Source of the DNA: Maribacter sp. 1_MG-2023
GTDB taxonomy: Bacteria > Bacteroidota > Bacteroidia > Flavobacteriales > Flavobacteriaceae
Length of the DNA stretch: 64,000 nucleotides
NCBI RefSeq assembly: GCF_030547005.1
Contig: NZ_JAUOPN010000011.1
Span: 1 to 64,000 of the forward strand
Direction of reading: 5' to 3'
Shown here: positions 28,201 to 36,066 of the stretch, one piece after another
Layout: each line of letters opens with the position of its first letter
Numbering within the stretch: the first letter of the stretch is position 1
Made by a program: the position numbers and the translations under genes
Notes under the pieces: generated by a model
The model's input: only the letters and a program-made list of their open reading frames with translations
Database searches by the model: none
Told to the model about the DNA's origin: nothing

Positions 28201-28584
28201 ATGAAAAAAGAAGCATTTCTAGAAATCAATGAAGAACAATTTAAGGCATTTGTAAAATTTCCCAAGGATACTTCTGTAGTGATGCTTAATTTATTGAAAT
28301 TTAAAGAATTGGTGACAGAAACAGGCTTGTCGGGAGCTGATTCTTATAAAGAATATATGAAAAAAGCGACTCCTTTTTTCATAAAAGCAGAAGCAGAAAT
28401 CTTATTTATGGGAAAAGAAACCACCATGTTAATAGGACCGGAAGACGAAGAATTATGGGATAAAATTTTACTCATAAAATATAAAACGATTTCAGATTTT
28501 TTAGAAATGATACAAGCCGAAGGTTATCCTTCTCATTTAAGAAATCAAGCATTGGAAGATTCTCGGTTAATTCATTGTAGCTGA
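28201..28584 (+). CDS. DUF1330/EthD-like small protein (127 aa)
   Basis: Small protein with a ferredoxin-like (dimeric alpha-beta barrel) fold suggested by VVMLNLLKFKELV, YKEYMKKATPFFIKAEAEILFMGKETTMLIG and ILLIKYKTISDFLEMIQAEGYPS, matching the DUF1330 pattern. The start is ATG 28201; an earlier in-frame TTG at 28180 overlaps the kinase gene and is unlikely. It begins four bases after the kinase stop, so the two are translationally coupled. In the lva operon a small protein (LvaB) is needed with the kinase LvaA. Position here is similar but homology has not been shown. Confidence 0.75.
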   Translation: MKKEAFLEINEEQFKAFVKFPKDTSVVMLNLLKFKELVTETGLSGADSYKEYMKKATPFFIKAEAEILFMGKETTMLIGPEDEELWDKILLIKYKTISDFLEMIQAEGYPSHLRNQALEDSRLIHCS

Positions 28585-28702
28585 ATAGCAGGAATATAAA
28601 TTGAAAAAATAACCAGGCAGTAGTTAGATAGTTAATCAATCTTTTTTGCCAAAACCAACACAGTCAAGAATCTGGTAACACTAAAAGTTTAAAAAGGAAC
28701 AA

Positions 28703-29458
28703 ATGAATTTAAAAGACAAAATTGTAATTATAACAGGTGCAGGTAGTGGTATTGGCGCAGCAACGGCAAAACTTTTTGGAACACATGGTGCAAACGTTAT
28801 TGTTTCTGATATTAACGTAGAGAACGCGAATAAGGTAGTTGAAGAAATAAAAAGCGCAGGTGGCACGGCATCGGCAGTTAAAACCGATGTAACCAAGTTT
28901 GAAGAAGTTGAAAGCTTAATAACAGGCACAGTTTCAAAATACGGTAGTCTTGATGTCATGGTAAATAATGCGGGTATTGGTGGAAAGCACCAAGCAAAAA
29001 CTGCAGATCATACGCATGATGATTGGCATAATGTAATAGCCGTGAACCAAACTGGCGTATTTTATTGTATGCAGGCGGCCATAAAGCAAATGCTCTCTCA
29101 AGGAAAAGGGAATATAGTAAACGTAGCATCGCTTGCAGGTTTGAAAGCATCAGGAAATAACTTGTCGTATAGCGCAAGCAAATTTGCAGTGGTAGGTATG
29201 ACAAAGTCCGCCGCCTTAGAATATGGCAGAAAAAATATCCGTGTCAATGCCGTTTGTCCTGGATTTACACACTCAGCACTATTAGAACAATTATTGTCCG
29301 TAAGTCCTGATATGGGCTCTAAACTTAAACGCTTTATACCAATGGGGCGCTTTGGTGAAGCAGATGAAATTGCAGAGGCAATCTGCTGGTTGGCTTCTGA
29401 TAATTCTAAATTTATTACAGGTCAGACCATAACATTAGACGGTGGAACTTCATTATAA
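28703..29458 (+). CDS. Short-chain dehydrogenase/reductase (251 aa)
   Basis: NAD(P)-dependent SDR. Cofactor loop TGAGSGIG (residues 11-18), stabilising NNAGIGGKH (about 90), active-site YSASKFAVVGMTKSA (Tyr about 155, Lys about 159) and the C-terminal TGQTITLDGGTSL. It lies within the catabolic cluster, 118 bases after the small gene and six bases before the enoyl-CoA isomerase-like gene, with which it is surely co-transcribed. Likely a 3-hydroxyacyl-CoA or alcohol dehydrogenase, on the evidence of its neighbours. Stereochemistry and chain length cannot be read from the sequence. Confidence 0.9.
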   Translation: MNLKDKIVIITGAGSGIGAATAKLFGTHGANVIVSDINVENANKVVEEIKSAGGTASAVKTDVTKFEEVESLITGTVSKYGSLDVMVNNAGIGGKHQAKTADHTHDDWHNVIAVNQTGVFYCMQAAIKQMLSQGKGNIVNVASLAGLKASGNNLSYSASKFAVVGMTKSAALEYGRKNIRVNAVCPGFTHSALLEQLLSVSPDMGSKLKRFIPMGRFGEADEIAEAICWLASDNSKFITGQTITLDGGTSL

Positions 29459-29464
29459 GCAAAT

Positions 29465-30235
29465 ATGAAAACATTAGAAATAACATATAAAGGTGATTAT
29501 GCTATAGTTCAAATGAACCGTGGTAAGGTAAACGCGATTAATGCCGAAATGGTAAATGAATTATCGACTACGTTTCGTGACTTAGAAAAAAATATAGCGG
29601 TAAAGGGGGTAATTCTAACAGGTCAGCCCCATTACTTTTCTGCAGGTTTAGATTTAATTGAATTGTATCAATATGAACAAGAACAAATCACTCATTTTTT
29701 CACAGTATTTGGTGCTTTATATCTTCAATTAGTCCAGTTTAAAAAACCATTCATCTCAGCAATTACCGGTCATTCTCCGGCAGGAGGTTGTGTATTGGCA
29801 GTGGCAAGTGATAATCGGTATATGGCAGAAGGAGACAAGTATGTTATAGGCTTAAATGAGGTAGCCGTTAACATTCAAATAAGTCAAAACCTAACAGAAG
29901 CATATGCATTTTGGATGGGCGATGGTTTGGCAAGTAGATATATTCTAGAAGGAAAATTACTATCTGGAAAAGAAGCATTGGCAGCCGGACTGGTAGATGA
30001 GTTAGTGCCTTTAGAAAATGTATTGGAACGTGCTGAAAAGCAGATGAAAATATATATGAGGGCAGACCAAGAAATTCTTATGAATACAAAGGCAAAACTT
30101 AGAAAGCACCTTTTAGATAAACTAGACTTAAATGCCGAAACTTCATTGAAAGAAGCATCAGAGCTTTGGTGGAAACCAGAAATTCGAGCCAAAATGAAAG
30201 CTTACGTCGAAAGTTTTTCGAGCAAGAAGAAGTAA
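29465..30235 (+). CDS. Enoyl-CoA hydratase/isomerase family protein, ECI-like (256 aa)
   Basis: Crotonase-fold enzyme. The first oxyanion-hole segment is GQPHYFSAGLDLIELYQ (about 51-67) and the second is ISAITGHSPAGGCVLAVASDNRYM (about 97-121). The HSPAGG turn resembles that of delta3,delta2-enoyl-CoA isomerases (ECI) more than classical hydratases, and the two catalytic glutamates of hydratases are not clear. An isomerase acting on unsaturated acyl-CoAs would fit a cluster for lipids that need extra processing before beta-oxidation. It starts six bases after the SDR. Confidence 0.85.
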   Translation: MKTLEITYKGDYAIVQMNRGKVNAINAEMVNELSTTFRDLEKNIAVKGVILTGQPHYFSAGLDLIELYQYEQEQITHFFTVFGALYLQLVQFKKPFISAITGHSPAGGCVLAVASDNRYMAEGDKYVIGLNEVAVNIQISQNLTEAYAFWMGDGLASRYILEGKLLSGKEALAAGLVDELVPLENVLERAEKQMKIYMRADQEILMNTKAKLRKHLLDKLDLNAETSLKEASELWWKPEIRAKMKAYVESFSSKKK

Positions 30236-30315
30236 AGTAAGGGGTTCGAAATTAAAATTATAAGGTTCAAATTAAACAGATTTCCTTTAGCAGGAATTTA
30301 AAAGATAAAAGAAAC

Positions 30316-31314
30316 ATGAATAAACAATTATTATTTGTAAAAAGACCACAAGGTGAAGCAGATGCTTCTACATGGTCGCTAGTAACGACTCCAACACCTG
30401 AAATAGAGGAAGGTCAATTTTTGGTAAAACAACATTATGTATCACTAGATCCTGCTATGCGCGGGTGGATGAATGATGCAAGATCATATATAGCACCAAT
30501 GGAAATTGGTTCGGTCATGAGAGCGGGTTCTGTTGGCGAGGTAGTAGCCTCTAAAAACCCAAAATTTAAAGTAGGACAATATGTTGCTGGTACCGGTGGA
30601 GTTCAACAATATGCCGTAACTGACGGAACAGGATTTTATCCTGTAGATCCAAAATTAGCTCCGTTACCCACTTATATAGGTTCTTTAGGTATGCCAGGAA
30701 TGACAGCTTTTTTCGGAATTCAAGAAGTAGGGAAGATTAAAGCAGGCGATATCGTTGTGGTTTCAGGTGCTGCAGGAGCTGTTGGGAGTATCGTTGGTCA
30801 AATTGCCAAAATAAAAGGTTGCCATGTGGTAGGTATAGCCGGTGGCGCAGATAAATGTAAATATGTAGTTGACGAACTTGGTTTTGACGCTTGTATCGAC
30901 TACAAAAATGAGGATATCAAAGCACGTTTGAAAGAAGAATGCCCAAAGGGATTAGATGTTTATTTTGATAATGTAGGTGGTGAAATTTTAGATGCCGTTC
31001 TAGGCAGATTAAGACTTCATGCAAGAATTGTTATTTGTGGTGCCATTTCTCAGTATAACAATAAAGAGGCGGTAAAAGGCCCAAGTAATTATCTATCACT
31101 TTTGGTCAATAGAGCCAGCATGACAGGTATCGTTGTTTTTGATTGGGCAGATAGATATAAAGAAGGAGCTGAACAATTAGGCATATGGATGGCACAAGGA
31201 AAAATAAAGAGCCGTGAAGATATTTACGAAGGAATTGAAAATTTTCCACAGACCTACAACCGACTTTTCTCAGGAGATAAAATGGGGAAATTGGTTTTGA
31301 AGGTGATAGAATAA
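30316..31314 (+). CDS. MDR-family NADP-dependent alkenal/enone reductase-like protein (332 aa)
   Basis: Zinc-free medium-chain reductase similar to prostaglandin reductase, leukotriene B4 dehydrogenase and curcumin reductase CurA. Characteristic features are YVSLDPAMRGWMNDARSY (about 40-58), the nucleotide-binding VSGAAGAVGSIVGQIAKIKGCHVVGIAGG (about 150-178) and DVYFDNVGGEILDAVL (about 213-230). Enzymes of this group reduce the alpha,beta double bond of enones and alkenals, including 4-hydroxynonenal. Located in the putative 4-hydroxyacyl cluster, it could feed lipid peroxidation products into the pathway. This is a functional guess; substrate cannot be read from the sequence. Confidence 0.87.
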   Translation: MNKQLLFVKRPQGEADASTWSLVTTPTPEIEEGQFLVKQHYVSLDPAMRGWMNDARSYIAPMEIGSVMRAGSVGEVVASKNPKFKVGQYVAGTGGVQQYAVTDGTGFYPVDPKLAPLPTYIGSLGMPGMTAFFGIQEVGKIKAGDIVVVSGAAGAVGSIVGQIAKIKGCHVVGIAGGADKCKYVVDELGFDACIDYKNEDIKARLKEECPKGLDVYFDNVGGEILDAVLGRLRLHARIVICGAISQYNNKEAVKGPSNYLSLLVNRASMTGIVVFDWADRYKEGAEQLGIWMAQGKIKSREDIYEGIENFPQTYNRLFSGDKMGKLVLKVIE

Positions 31315-31393
31315 ATATAACTAACCGCAGAATGCCAAACGCATCACTTCTCAAGCAGAATATGCGATGAGCGATGAGCACAAAGCTAAAAAA

Positions 31394-32371
31394 ATGAAAG
31401 CAATACGATGTAATAAATACGGTCCTCCATCTTCTTTGGTATTGGAAGAAGTTGATAATTTAAAACCAAAGGCGAAGGAGGTTTTAGTAGCGGTAAAAGC
31501 ATGCGGACTTAATTTCCCTGATACACTTATAATACAAGGGTTGTATCAATTTAAACCAGAATTACCTTTTACACCAGGTAGTGATGTAGCAGGAGTTGTG
31601 AAGGAAGTAGGCGAAGGTATAACTCATTTGAAAGTGGGTCAAGAAGTATTTGGTTTTGTAGCTCACGGCGGTTTGGCAGAAGAAGTTATCGTACCTGCAA
31701 ATGCCTGTTTTCCAAAACCACCACAAATGGATTTTCCGACAGCAGCGTCATTTTTAATGGCGTACGGTACTTCTTACCATGCATTAAAAGATAGAGGTGT
31801 ATTGGTAGAAGAGGAAACTCTTTTAGTACTGGGGGCATCTGGTGGCGTAGGGTTGGCAGCTGTTGAGTTAGGTAAGTTAATGGGAGCAAAAGTTATTGCA
31901 GCAGCTTCAACAGATGAAAAACTATCCTTATGCCAAGAATATGGAGCTGACGCAACTATAAACTACACCACACAAGATTTAAAAGAATCAATTAAAGTTC
32001 TGACAGAAGGTAAAGGTGTAGATGTCATATATGATCCGGTAGGTGGTGCATATTCAGAAGCGGCATTTCGTGGTATGGCCAGAAACGGTAGGTATTTGGT
32101 GGTTGGATTTGCCGCTGGTGATATTCCGAAAATACCATTGAACCTTCCTTTATTAAAAGAGGCTTCTATTGTTGGTGTTTTTTGGGGAGCTTTTGCAATG
32201 AAAGATTCTAAAGCAAATATGGAAAATACAATGACTTTAATGAAATGGCATGCCCAGGGAAAATTGAAACCACATATTCACGCCATTTACAATTTGGAAG
32301 ATACATCAAAAGCATTGGAAGAAATGACGAATAGAAAAGTGATGGGTAAGTTGATTGTAAAGATTGAGTAG
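31394..32371 (+). CDS. NADPH:quinone reductase family MDR protein (325 aa)
   Basis: Zinc-free medium-chain dehydrogenase/reductase of the quinone oxidoreductase group. N-terminal GroES-like domain MKAIRCNKYGPPSSLVLEEVDN to about 120, including NFPDTLIIQGLYQFKPELPFTPGSDVAGVV. The Rossmann domain has LVLGASGGVGLAAVELGKLMGAKVIAAAS (about 140-168) and DVIYDPVGGAYSEAAFRG. I choose ATG 31394, the family start; an in-frame ATG at 31367 adds nine residues. It closes the plus-strand cluster and is followed by hairpins and heptamer repeats. Role in quinone or enone reduction is likely. Confidence 0.85.
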   Translation: MKAIRCNKYGPPSSLVLEEVDNLKPKAKEVLVAVKACGLNFPDTLIIQGLYQFKPELPFTPGSDVAGVVKEVGEGITHLKVGQEVFGFVAHGGLAEEVIVPANACFPKPPQMDFPTAASFLMAYGTSYHALKDRGVLVEEETLLVLGASGGVGLAAVELGKLMGAKVIAAASTDEKLSLCQEYGADATINYTTQDLKESIKVLTEGKGVDVIYDPVGGAYSEAAFRGMARNGRYLVVGFAAGDIPKIPLNLPLLKEASIVGVFWGAFAMKDSKANMENTMTLMKWHAQGKLKPHIHAIYNLEDTSKALEEMTNRKVMGKLIVKIE

Positions 32372-32466
32372 TGTTTTTTTTAAGTACAAAGTAAAAAGTA
32401 TGAAGTTGAAATGTAGTCGATTTTTGATTATATGCTGTCGTTTAGTATGAAACAGATTTTAAGAAA

Positions 32467-32483
32467 ATATTGAAATTCAATAT
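32467..32483. repeat. 8-bp hairpin upstream of the heptamer array
   Basis: ATATTGAA-A-TTCAATAT, with arms 32467-32474 and 32476-32483, is a perfect inverted repeat with one central base. Its last base touches the larger hairpin that follows. Confidence 0.5.
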
Positions 32484-32520
32484 GGTTGTTATAAAAATCA
32501 TTTGATTTTTATAACAACCA
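32483..32520. terminator. 18-bp perfect hairpin between convergent genes
   Basis: Left arm 32483-32500 begins TGGTTGTTATAAAAATCA; right arm 32503-32520 is its exact reverse complement with a two-base loop. The stem ends with ACAACCA, the unit of the following tandem array. It sits between the MDR gene and the convergent cyclophilin gene, so it may act as a terminator in both directions. Confidence 0.6.
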
Positions 32521-32590
32521 ACAACCAACAACCAACAACCAACAACCAACAACCAACAACCAACAACCAACAACCAACAACCAACAACCA
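32514..32590. repeat. Tandem array of ACAACCA, 11 perfect copies
   Basis: Seventy-seven bases consist of eleven identical 7-base units. The first copy is the end of the right arm of the 18-bp hairpin. The array stops 12 bases before the stop codon of the cyclophilin gene on the minus strand. No direct repeats with unique spacers exist, so it is not CRISPR. Such arrays are prone to copy-number change by slippage. Confidence 0.95.
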
Positions 32591-32601
32591 AAAGTCAAAA
32601 A

Positions 32602-33321
32602 CTACTCTAGTACTTCAGCCTTTTCGATGTAGATATTTTGCAAAGGCCAATCTCCTTTTTCAACGGGTACATTGTTAATTTTATCAACCACATTCATACC
32701 TTCTATAATTCTGCCAAAAGGAGTGTATTCATTATCTAAATGATACGATCCAGGGTCGGTAACAACTATGAAAAATTCAAAAGGAGATGCTAGCATATGA
32801 GGGTTGTCCATTTCACTACTAGGCATAGAAACTGTGCCTCTATGATGCTTATGACCTTTTCGAGTATCTGGTGGTAATAAATACCTGCCTATGTCATTTC
32901 TCTTCTTTCCTGTTTTCTCGTCATCAGAATTACCACCTTGGATAATGAAATTTTTCACGACTCTATGAAATTGCGTATAATCAAAATAACCCTTTTCGGT
33001 AAGGTAAATGAAATTGGCTCGGTGATAAGGTACATTTTCAAATAGCTCTATGGTAAAACTGCCTAGATTAGTAGTGATTTTAACCTTATTGGATTTTAAA
33101 GTTTTTTCATAATTGAAAAAGAAATCAATGGCATTGTCTTCGGTGAGTTCAAAAGCTTCTTCTTGCTCGTCATTTATAATTTCTTTTTCTGTAATTTTAG
33201 TAGAGTCTATAATTGTCTGGGCCGTAGAAATTGTAGTGTCAACTTTCTTAGAAGTATCTTTACAGCCAGCTAAAGCTACAATAGCAACAAAAAGGAATAT
33301 ATAGAATTTAAGTGAACGCAT
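32602..33321 (-). CDS. Cyclophilin-type peptidylprolyl isomerase, lipoprotein (239 aa)
   Basis: Proline isomerase anchored outside the cytoplasm. Signal FLFVAIVALAGC with lipobox Cys19 indicates a lipoprotein. After an acidic, Thr-rich linker (about 20-75), the cyclophilin domain runs from KITTNLGSFTIELFENVPYHRANFIYL to the end, with FHRVVKNFIIQGG (about 140-150) holding the conserved Arg of the active site. The final third contains MLASPFEFFIVVTDPGSYHLDNEYTPFGRIIEGMNVVDKIN, the normal cyclophilin end. Its start codon overlaps that of the divergent NUDIX gene by two bases. Heptamer repeats lie just after its stop. Confidence 0.92.
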   Translation of the reverse strand: MRSLKFYIFLFVAIVALAGCKDTSKKVDTTISTAQTIIDSTKITEKEIINDEQEEAFELTEDNAIDFFFNYEKTLKSNKVKITTNLGSFTIELFENVPYHRANFIYLTEKGYFDYTQFHRVVKNFIIQGGNSDDEKTGKKRNDIGRYLLPPDTRKGHKHHRGTVSMPSSEMDNPHMLASPFEFFIVVTDPGSYHLDNEYTPFGRIIEGMNVVDKINNVPVEKGDWPLQNIYIEKAEVLE

Positions 33322-33961
33322 GGATTTTAAATTTTTTGAACAACAAATATCAAAAATAAAGGATCTACCGCTACCGGGAGAAGCTTCGCAGTATAAAATG
33401 GCTCCAGAAATTCGTATAGAAGAGTTGCAGCGAATTAATCAGGCGAAGAAGAATCCGAGGAAAGCGGCAGTTATGGCATTATTTTATCCAACGTTAAATC
33501 AAAATACCAATCTATTGTTGATTCTGAGAAAAACATATAAAGGTGTACACTCGAACCAAGTAGGTTTTCCAGGCGGTAAAGTAGAAAAATCAGATAACGG
33601 ATTGCTTACTACAGCGTTACGCGAAACTTATGAAGAAGTAGGGGTAGACCCCAAAGATGTAACCTTGGTGAAAGAAATTTCAGAAATTTTTATTCCTCCA
33701 AGTAATTTTATTGTTCAGCCATTTATAGGGCTATATAAAGAACCGAAACCTTTTGTAAAACAAGAATCAGAAGTAGAATTGATTCTAGAAGTTCCAATTG
33801 TAGATTTTTTAGACGAATCAAAAATTGTATCCAAAAAAATAACAACCTCTTATGCTGTAGATATTGAAGTACCTGCCTTTAAATTAAACGGTTATATAGT
33901 TTGGGGTGCTACGGCAATGATGTTGAATGAGATTAAAGAGTTATTAAAGCAGGTGTTGTAA
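33320..33961 (+). CDS. NUDIX hydrolase, CoA diphosphatase-like (213 aa)
   Basis: Cytoplasmic enzyme that probably cleaves coenzyme A or acyl-CoA to phosphopantetheine and 3',5'-ADP. The NUDIX box is clear: GGKVEKSDNGLLTTALRETYEEVGVD (about 90-115), with the REx2EE metal site, and is preceded by VHSNQVGFPGGK, the CoA-pyrophosphatase signature. The N-terminus MDFKFFEQQISKIKDLPLPGEASQYKMAP is the standard start of this flavobacterial group, which supports ATG 33320 although it overlaps the start of the divergent cyclophilin gene. It is followed after 26 bases by an acyltransferase gene and is likely co-transcribed with it. Confidence 0.9.
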   Translation: MDFKFFEQQISKIKDLPLPGEASQYKMAPEIRIEELQRINQAKKNPRKAAVMALFYPTLNQNTNLLLILRKTYKGVHSNQVGFPGGKVEKSDNGLLTTALRETYEEVGVDPKDVTLVKEISEIFIPPSNFIVQPFIGLYKEPKPFVKQESEVELILEVPIVDFLDESKIVSKKITTSYAVDIEVPAFKLNGYIVWGATAMMLNEIKELLKQVL

Positions 33962-33987
33962 GGCATATTTATTTATTTTAGCATTCT

Positions 33988-34794
33988 ATGGGATTATTCG
34001 ATAAAAACCCTTTCGGGCATAATGTATATATTAAAAAATGGCTAATTCGTATTTTGGCCTTGCTTTCGCATCAGCGCTATAAAGGATTTAATACGTTAGA
34101 AATTGAAGGCTCTGATATTATTAGAAGCCTGCCAGATAGAAATGTACTATTTGTAAGTAACCATCAAACTTACTTTGCTGATGTAGTGGCTATGTTTCAT
34201 GTATTCAATGCTAGCTTAAGTGGCAGAGAAGATTCTATAAAGAACTTAGGTTATATATGGCAGCCTAAATTGAACATGTATTATGTTGCGGCTGCAGAAA
34301 CCATGAGAAAAAGTCTGTTGACGAAAATTATGGCCTATGCAGGTTCTGTAAGTGTAGAGAGAACATGGCGTTCTGAAGGTAAAGATGTAAAGCGTCAAGT
34401 AAAAATGAGCGATATCTCTAGCATTGGTTTAGCTTTAAACGATGGTTGGGTTATTACTTTTCCTCAAGGCACGACGACACCATGGAAACCTTTAAGAAAG
34501 GGTACGGCACATATTATTAAAAAATACAAACCAGTAGTTGTACCTGTAGTAATTGATGGCTTTAGACGTTCTTTTGATAAAAAAGGACTACGTGTCAAGA
34601 AAAAAGGAATTCTTCAATCTATGGTTATTAAAGAGCCATTACAAATAGATTATGAGAATGAATCTTCTGAATCTATAATTGAAAAGTTAGAATACGCCAT
34701 AGAGCAACATCCATCATTTTTAAAGGTTATATCTAAAAAAGATTTAATGGCTGTAGAAGAGGAAAACAAGCAGCGTAAGTGGAGAAATTCTTAA
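33988..34794 (+). CDS. PlsC-like 1-acylglycerol-3-phosphate acyltransferase (268 aa)
   Basis: Membrane-associated acyltransferase that adds an acyl chain to lysophosphatidic acid or a similar lipid. Motif I is NHQTYFADVV (NHx4D, His and Asp about residues 60-66). Motif III-like sequence is TFPQGTTTPWKPLRKGTAHI (about 165-184), where PQGT stands for the usual PEGT. Motif IV is KYKPVVVPVVIDGFR. It follows the NUDIX gene at 26 bases. The stop codon overlaps the stop of the convergent membrane gene in TTAA. Substrate specificity is not certain; some members act on ornithine lipids or other lysolipids. Confidence 0.85.
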   Translation: MGLFDKNPFGHNVYIKKWLIRILALLSHQRYKGFNTLEIEGSDIIRSLPDRNVLFVSNHQTYFADVVAMFHVFNASLSGREDSIKNLGYIWQPKLNMYYVAAAETMRKSLLTKIMAYAGSVSVERTWRSEGKDVKRQVKMSDISSIGLALNDGWVITFPQGTTTPWKPLRKGTAHIIKKYKPVVVPVVIDGFRRSFDKKGLRVKKKGILQSMVIKEPLQIDYENESSESIIEKLEYAIEQHPSFLKVISKKDLMAVEEENKQRKWRNS

Positions 34795-35441
34795 ACTGCT
34801 AAGTGCCTTAATTCACTATAATTTTTCTTTAGTTTTCTTAGTAGTAGACCGTAAAGTAAAAAGTAAATTACTCCCATTAATAAAGTTAAGATTACTCCAA
34901 AAATACCAATGGATAGCATTACGGTGATTTTCAACTTTTCTTGTGATATGTTTTCTAGACTACCTTTTAATTCAGGGAAAGCTGAAATAATATTATCGTT
35001 CAAATAAACACCGATTATCATAATGATAATGGTAACCATTATCATTGATAATGAAAAAATGACGTAGTGCTTTACTGTTTTTCTTGTCTTTATAATTTTC
35101 TTCATCAAGTTTTTAGAATTATCTAAAACTGATATTTCTTTAAATCGTTTATAGAATTGAAATATAAAGTAAAATGCAACTGCATACGTAAATACAGAAA
35201 TAATCAGTAGGTATTTAGATACGCCAATTTTATCATAGATTTCCATTCCTTCACGCATAGAAGGTAATAGGTACAAAAGATGGGGTAAGGTGAATTCTAA
35301 AATACTAATAATCAATATCCATTTAACAATAGAGGAAGATTTCTTCCATATCATTTTGTGAATATCTTCATAGCTCAGTTTAGGAACATTAAATTCCTTC
35401 TTCTGCCAGTCTTTCTTTAATAATTCCAGTTCGTCCGTCAT
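34791..35441 (-). CDS. Membrane protein following an ECF sigma gene, putative anti-sigma factor (216 aa)
   Basis: Protein with an N-terminal cytoplasmic stretch of about 35 residues (LLKKDWQKKEFNVPKLSYEDIHKMIWKKSSSI) and four predicted membrane helices: about 39-60, 75-95, 125-150 and 178-205. It begins four bases after the stop codon of the upstream ECF sigma factor, an arrangement typical of a cognate anti-sigma factor, but there is no zinc-binding HxxxCxxC motif. Its role is therefore an inference from position. The stop codon overlaps that of the convergent acyltransferase gene. Confidence 0.7.
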   Translation of the reverse strand: MTDELELLKKDWQKKEFNVPKLSYEDIHKMIWKKSSSIVKWILIISILEFTLPHLLYLLPSMREGMEIYDKIGVSKYLLIISVFTYAVAFYFIFQFYKRFKEISVLDNSKNLMKKIIKTRKTVKHYVIFSLSMIMVTIIIMIIGVYLNDNIISAFPELKGSLENISQEKLKITVMLSIGIFGVILTLLMGVIYFLLYGLLLRKLKKNYSELRHLAV

Positions 35442-35445
35442 ATGC

Positions 35446-35940
35446 TTATGGATTCAAAATGGTTCTTAATTTTGTTTTGATACGATTCATCTTCACTCGT
35501 GCATTTACTTCGGTAATTCCCAAAGTTTCTGAGATTTCAGTGTAATTTTTATCCTCCAGATATAAAAAAACCAATGCTTTGTCAACATCATTCAACTGCT
35601 TTACCGCTTTGTACATCAACTTCAATTGCAATTCTTCGGTTTCATCATACTCATCTGCCTTGATTTTAAAAATTATAGACTCATAATCAGCAGTATCAAT
35701 TCTTCTTTTATTTTTTCGATATAAGGTGATGGCGGTGTTCAATGCCACACGATACATCCACGTGCTAAACTTAGCTTCACCCCTAAATTTGGGATAAGCT
35801 TTCCATAATTGAATAGTTATTTCTTGAAACAAATCGTTGTGAGAGTCGCGGTCATTTGTATATAGGGTACACACTTTATGGACAATATTTTGATTGTCCT
35901 GCAGCTCGGTCACAAATTTGTGTTCAAGTTCTTTATTCAC
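35446..35940 (-). CDS. ECF-type RNA polymerase sigma factor (164 aa)
   Basis: Sigma-70 family member of the extracytoplasmic-function group with region 2 (about 20-80: DLFQEITIQLWKAYPKFRGEAKFSTWMYRVALNTAITLYRK) and region 4 (about 110-160: LNDVDKALVFLYLEDKNYTEISETLGITEVNARVKMNRIKTKLR), and no sigma 1.1 or 3 domains. It begins at GTG 35940, as no ATG upstream in the frame exists. It is followed at four bases by a membrane protein that may restrain it. Such pairs usually control their own operon, but no target promoter is evident here. Confidence 0.88.
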   Translation of the reverse strand: MNKELEHKFVTELQDNQNIVHKVCTLYTNDRDSHNDLFQEITIQLWKAYPKFRGEAKFSTWMYRVALNTAITLYRKNKRRIDTADYESIIFKIKADEYDETEELQLKLMYKAVKQLNDVDKALVFLYLEDKNYTEISETLGITEVNARVKMNRIKTKLRTILNP

Positions 35941-36015
35941 TATTGGTTGGTTATTCTTATCACGTTAGTCTATCAATAGTTTCTTTTGTTACAATAAATC
36001 TACAAATACATAAAA

Positions 36016-36047
36016 AAAAAGTGCCAAAGTATACTTTGGCACTTTTT
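36016..36047 (-). terminator. Intrinsic terminator after the M20 amidohydrolase gene
   Basis: An 11-bp perfect palindrome, GTGCCAAAGTA-TACTTTGGCAC (36021-36042), extended by AAAAA and TTTTT on the flanks. It lies 20 bases after the stop of the amidohydrolase gene in minus orientation and is followed there by a run of T. Confidence 0.88.
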
Positions 36048-36066
36048 AATCTATAGTAATCTATGA

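Noticed and set aside
32514-32590. Heptamer array as a CRISPR
   Set aside because: Units are 7 bases with no spacers and no cas genes lie nearby.
35446-35940. tRNA, rRNA or other RNA genes near the sigma locus and elsewhere
   Set aside because: No cloverleaf arms such as GGTTCGAATCC or conserved rRNA segments were found in the window on either strand.
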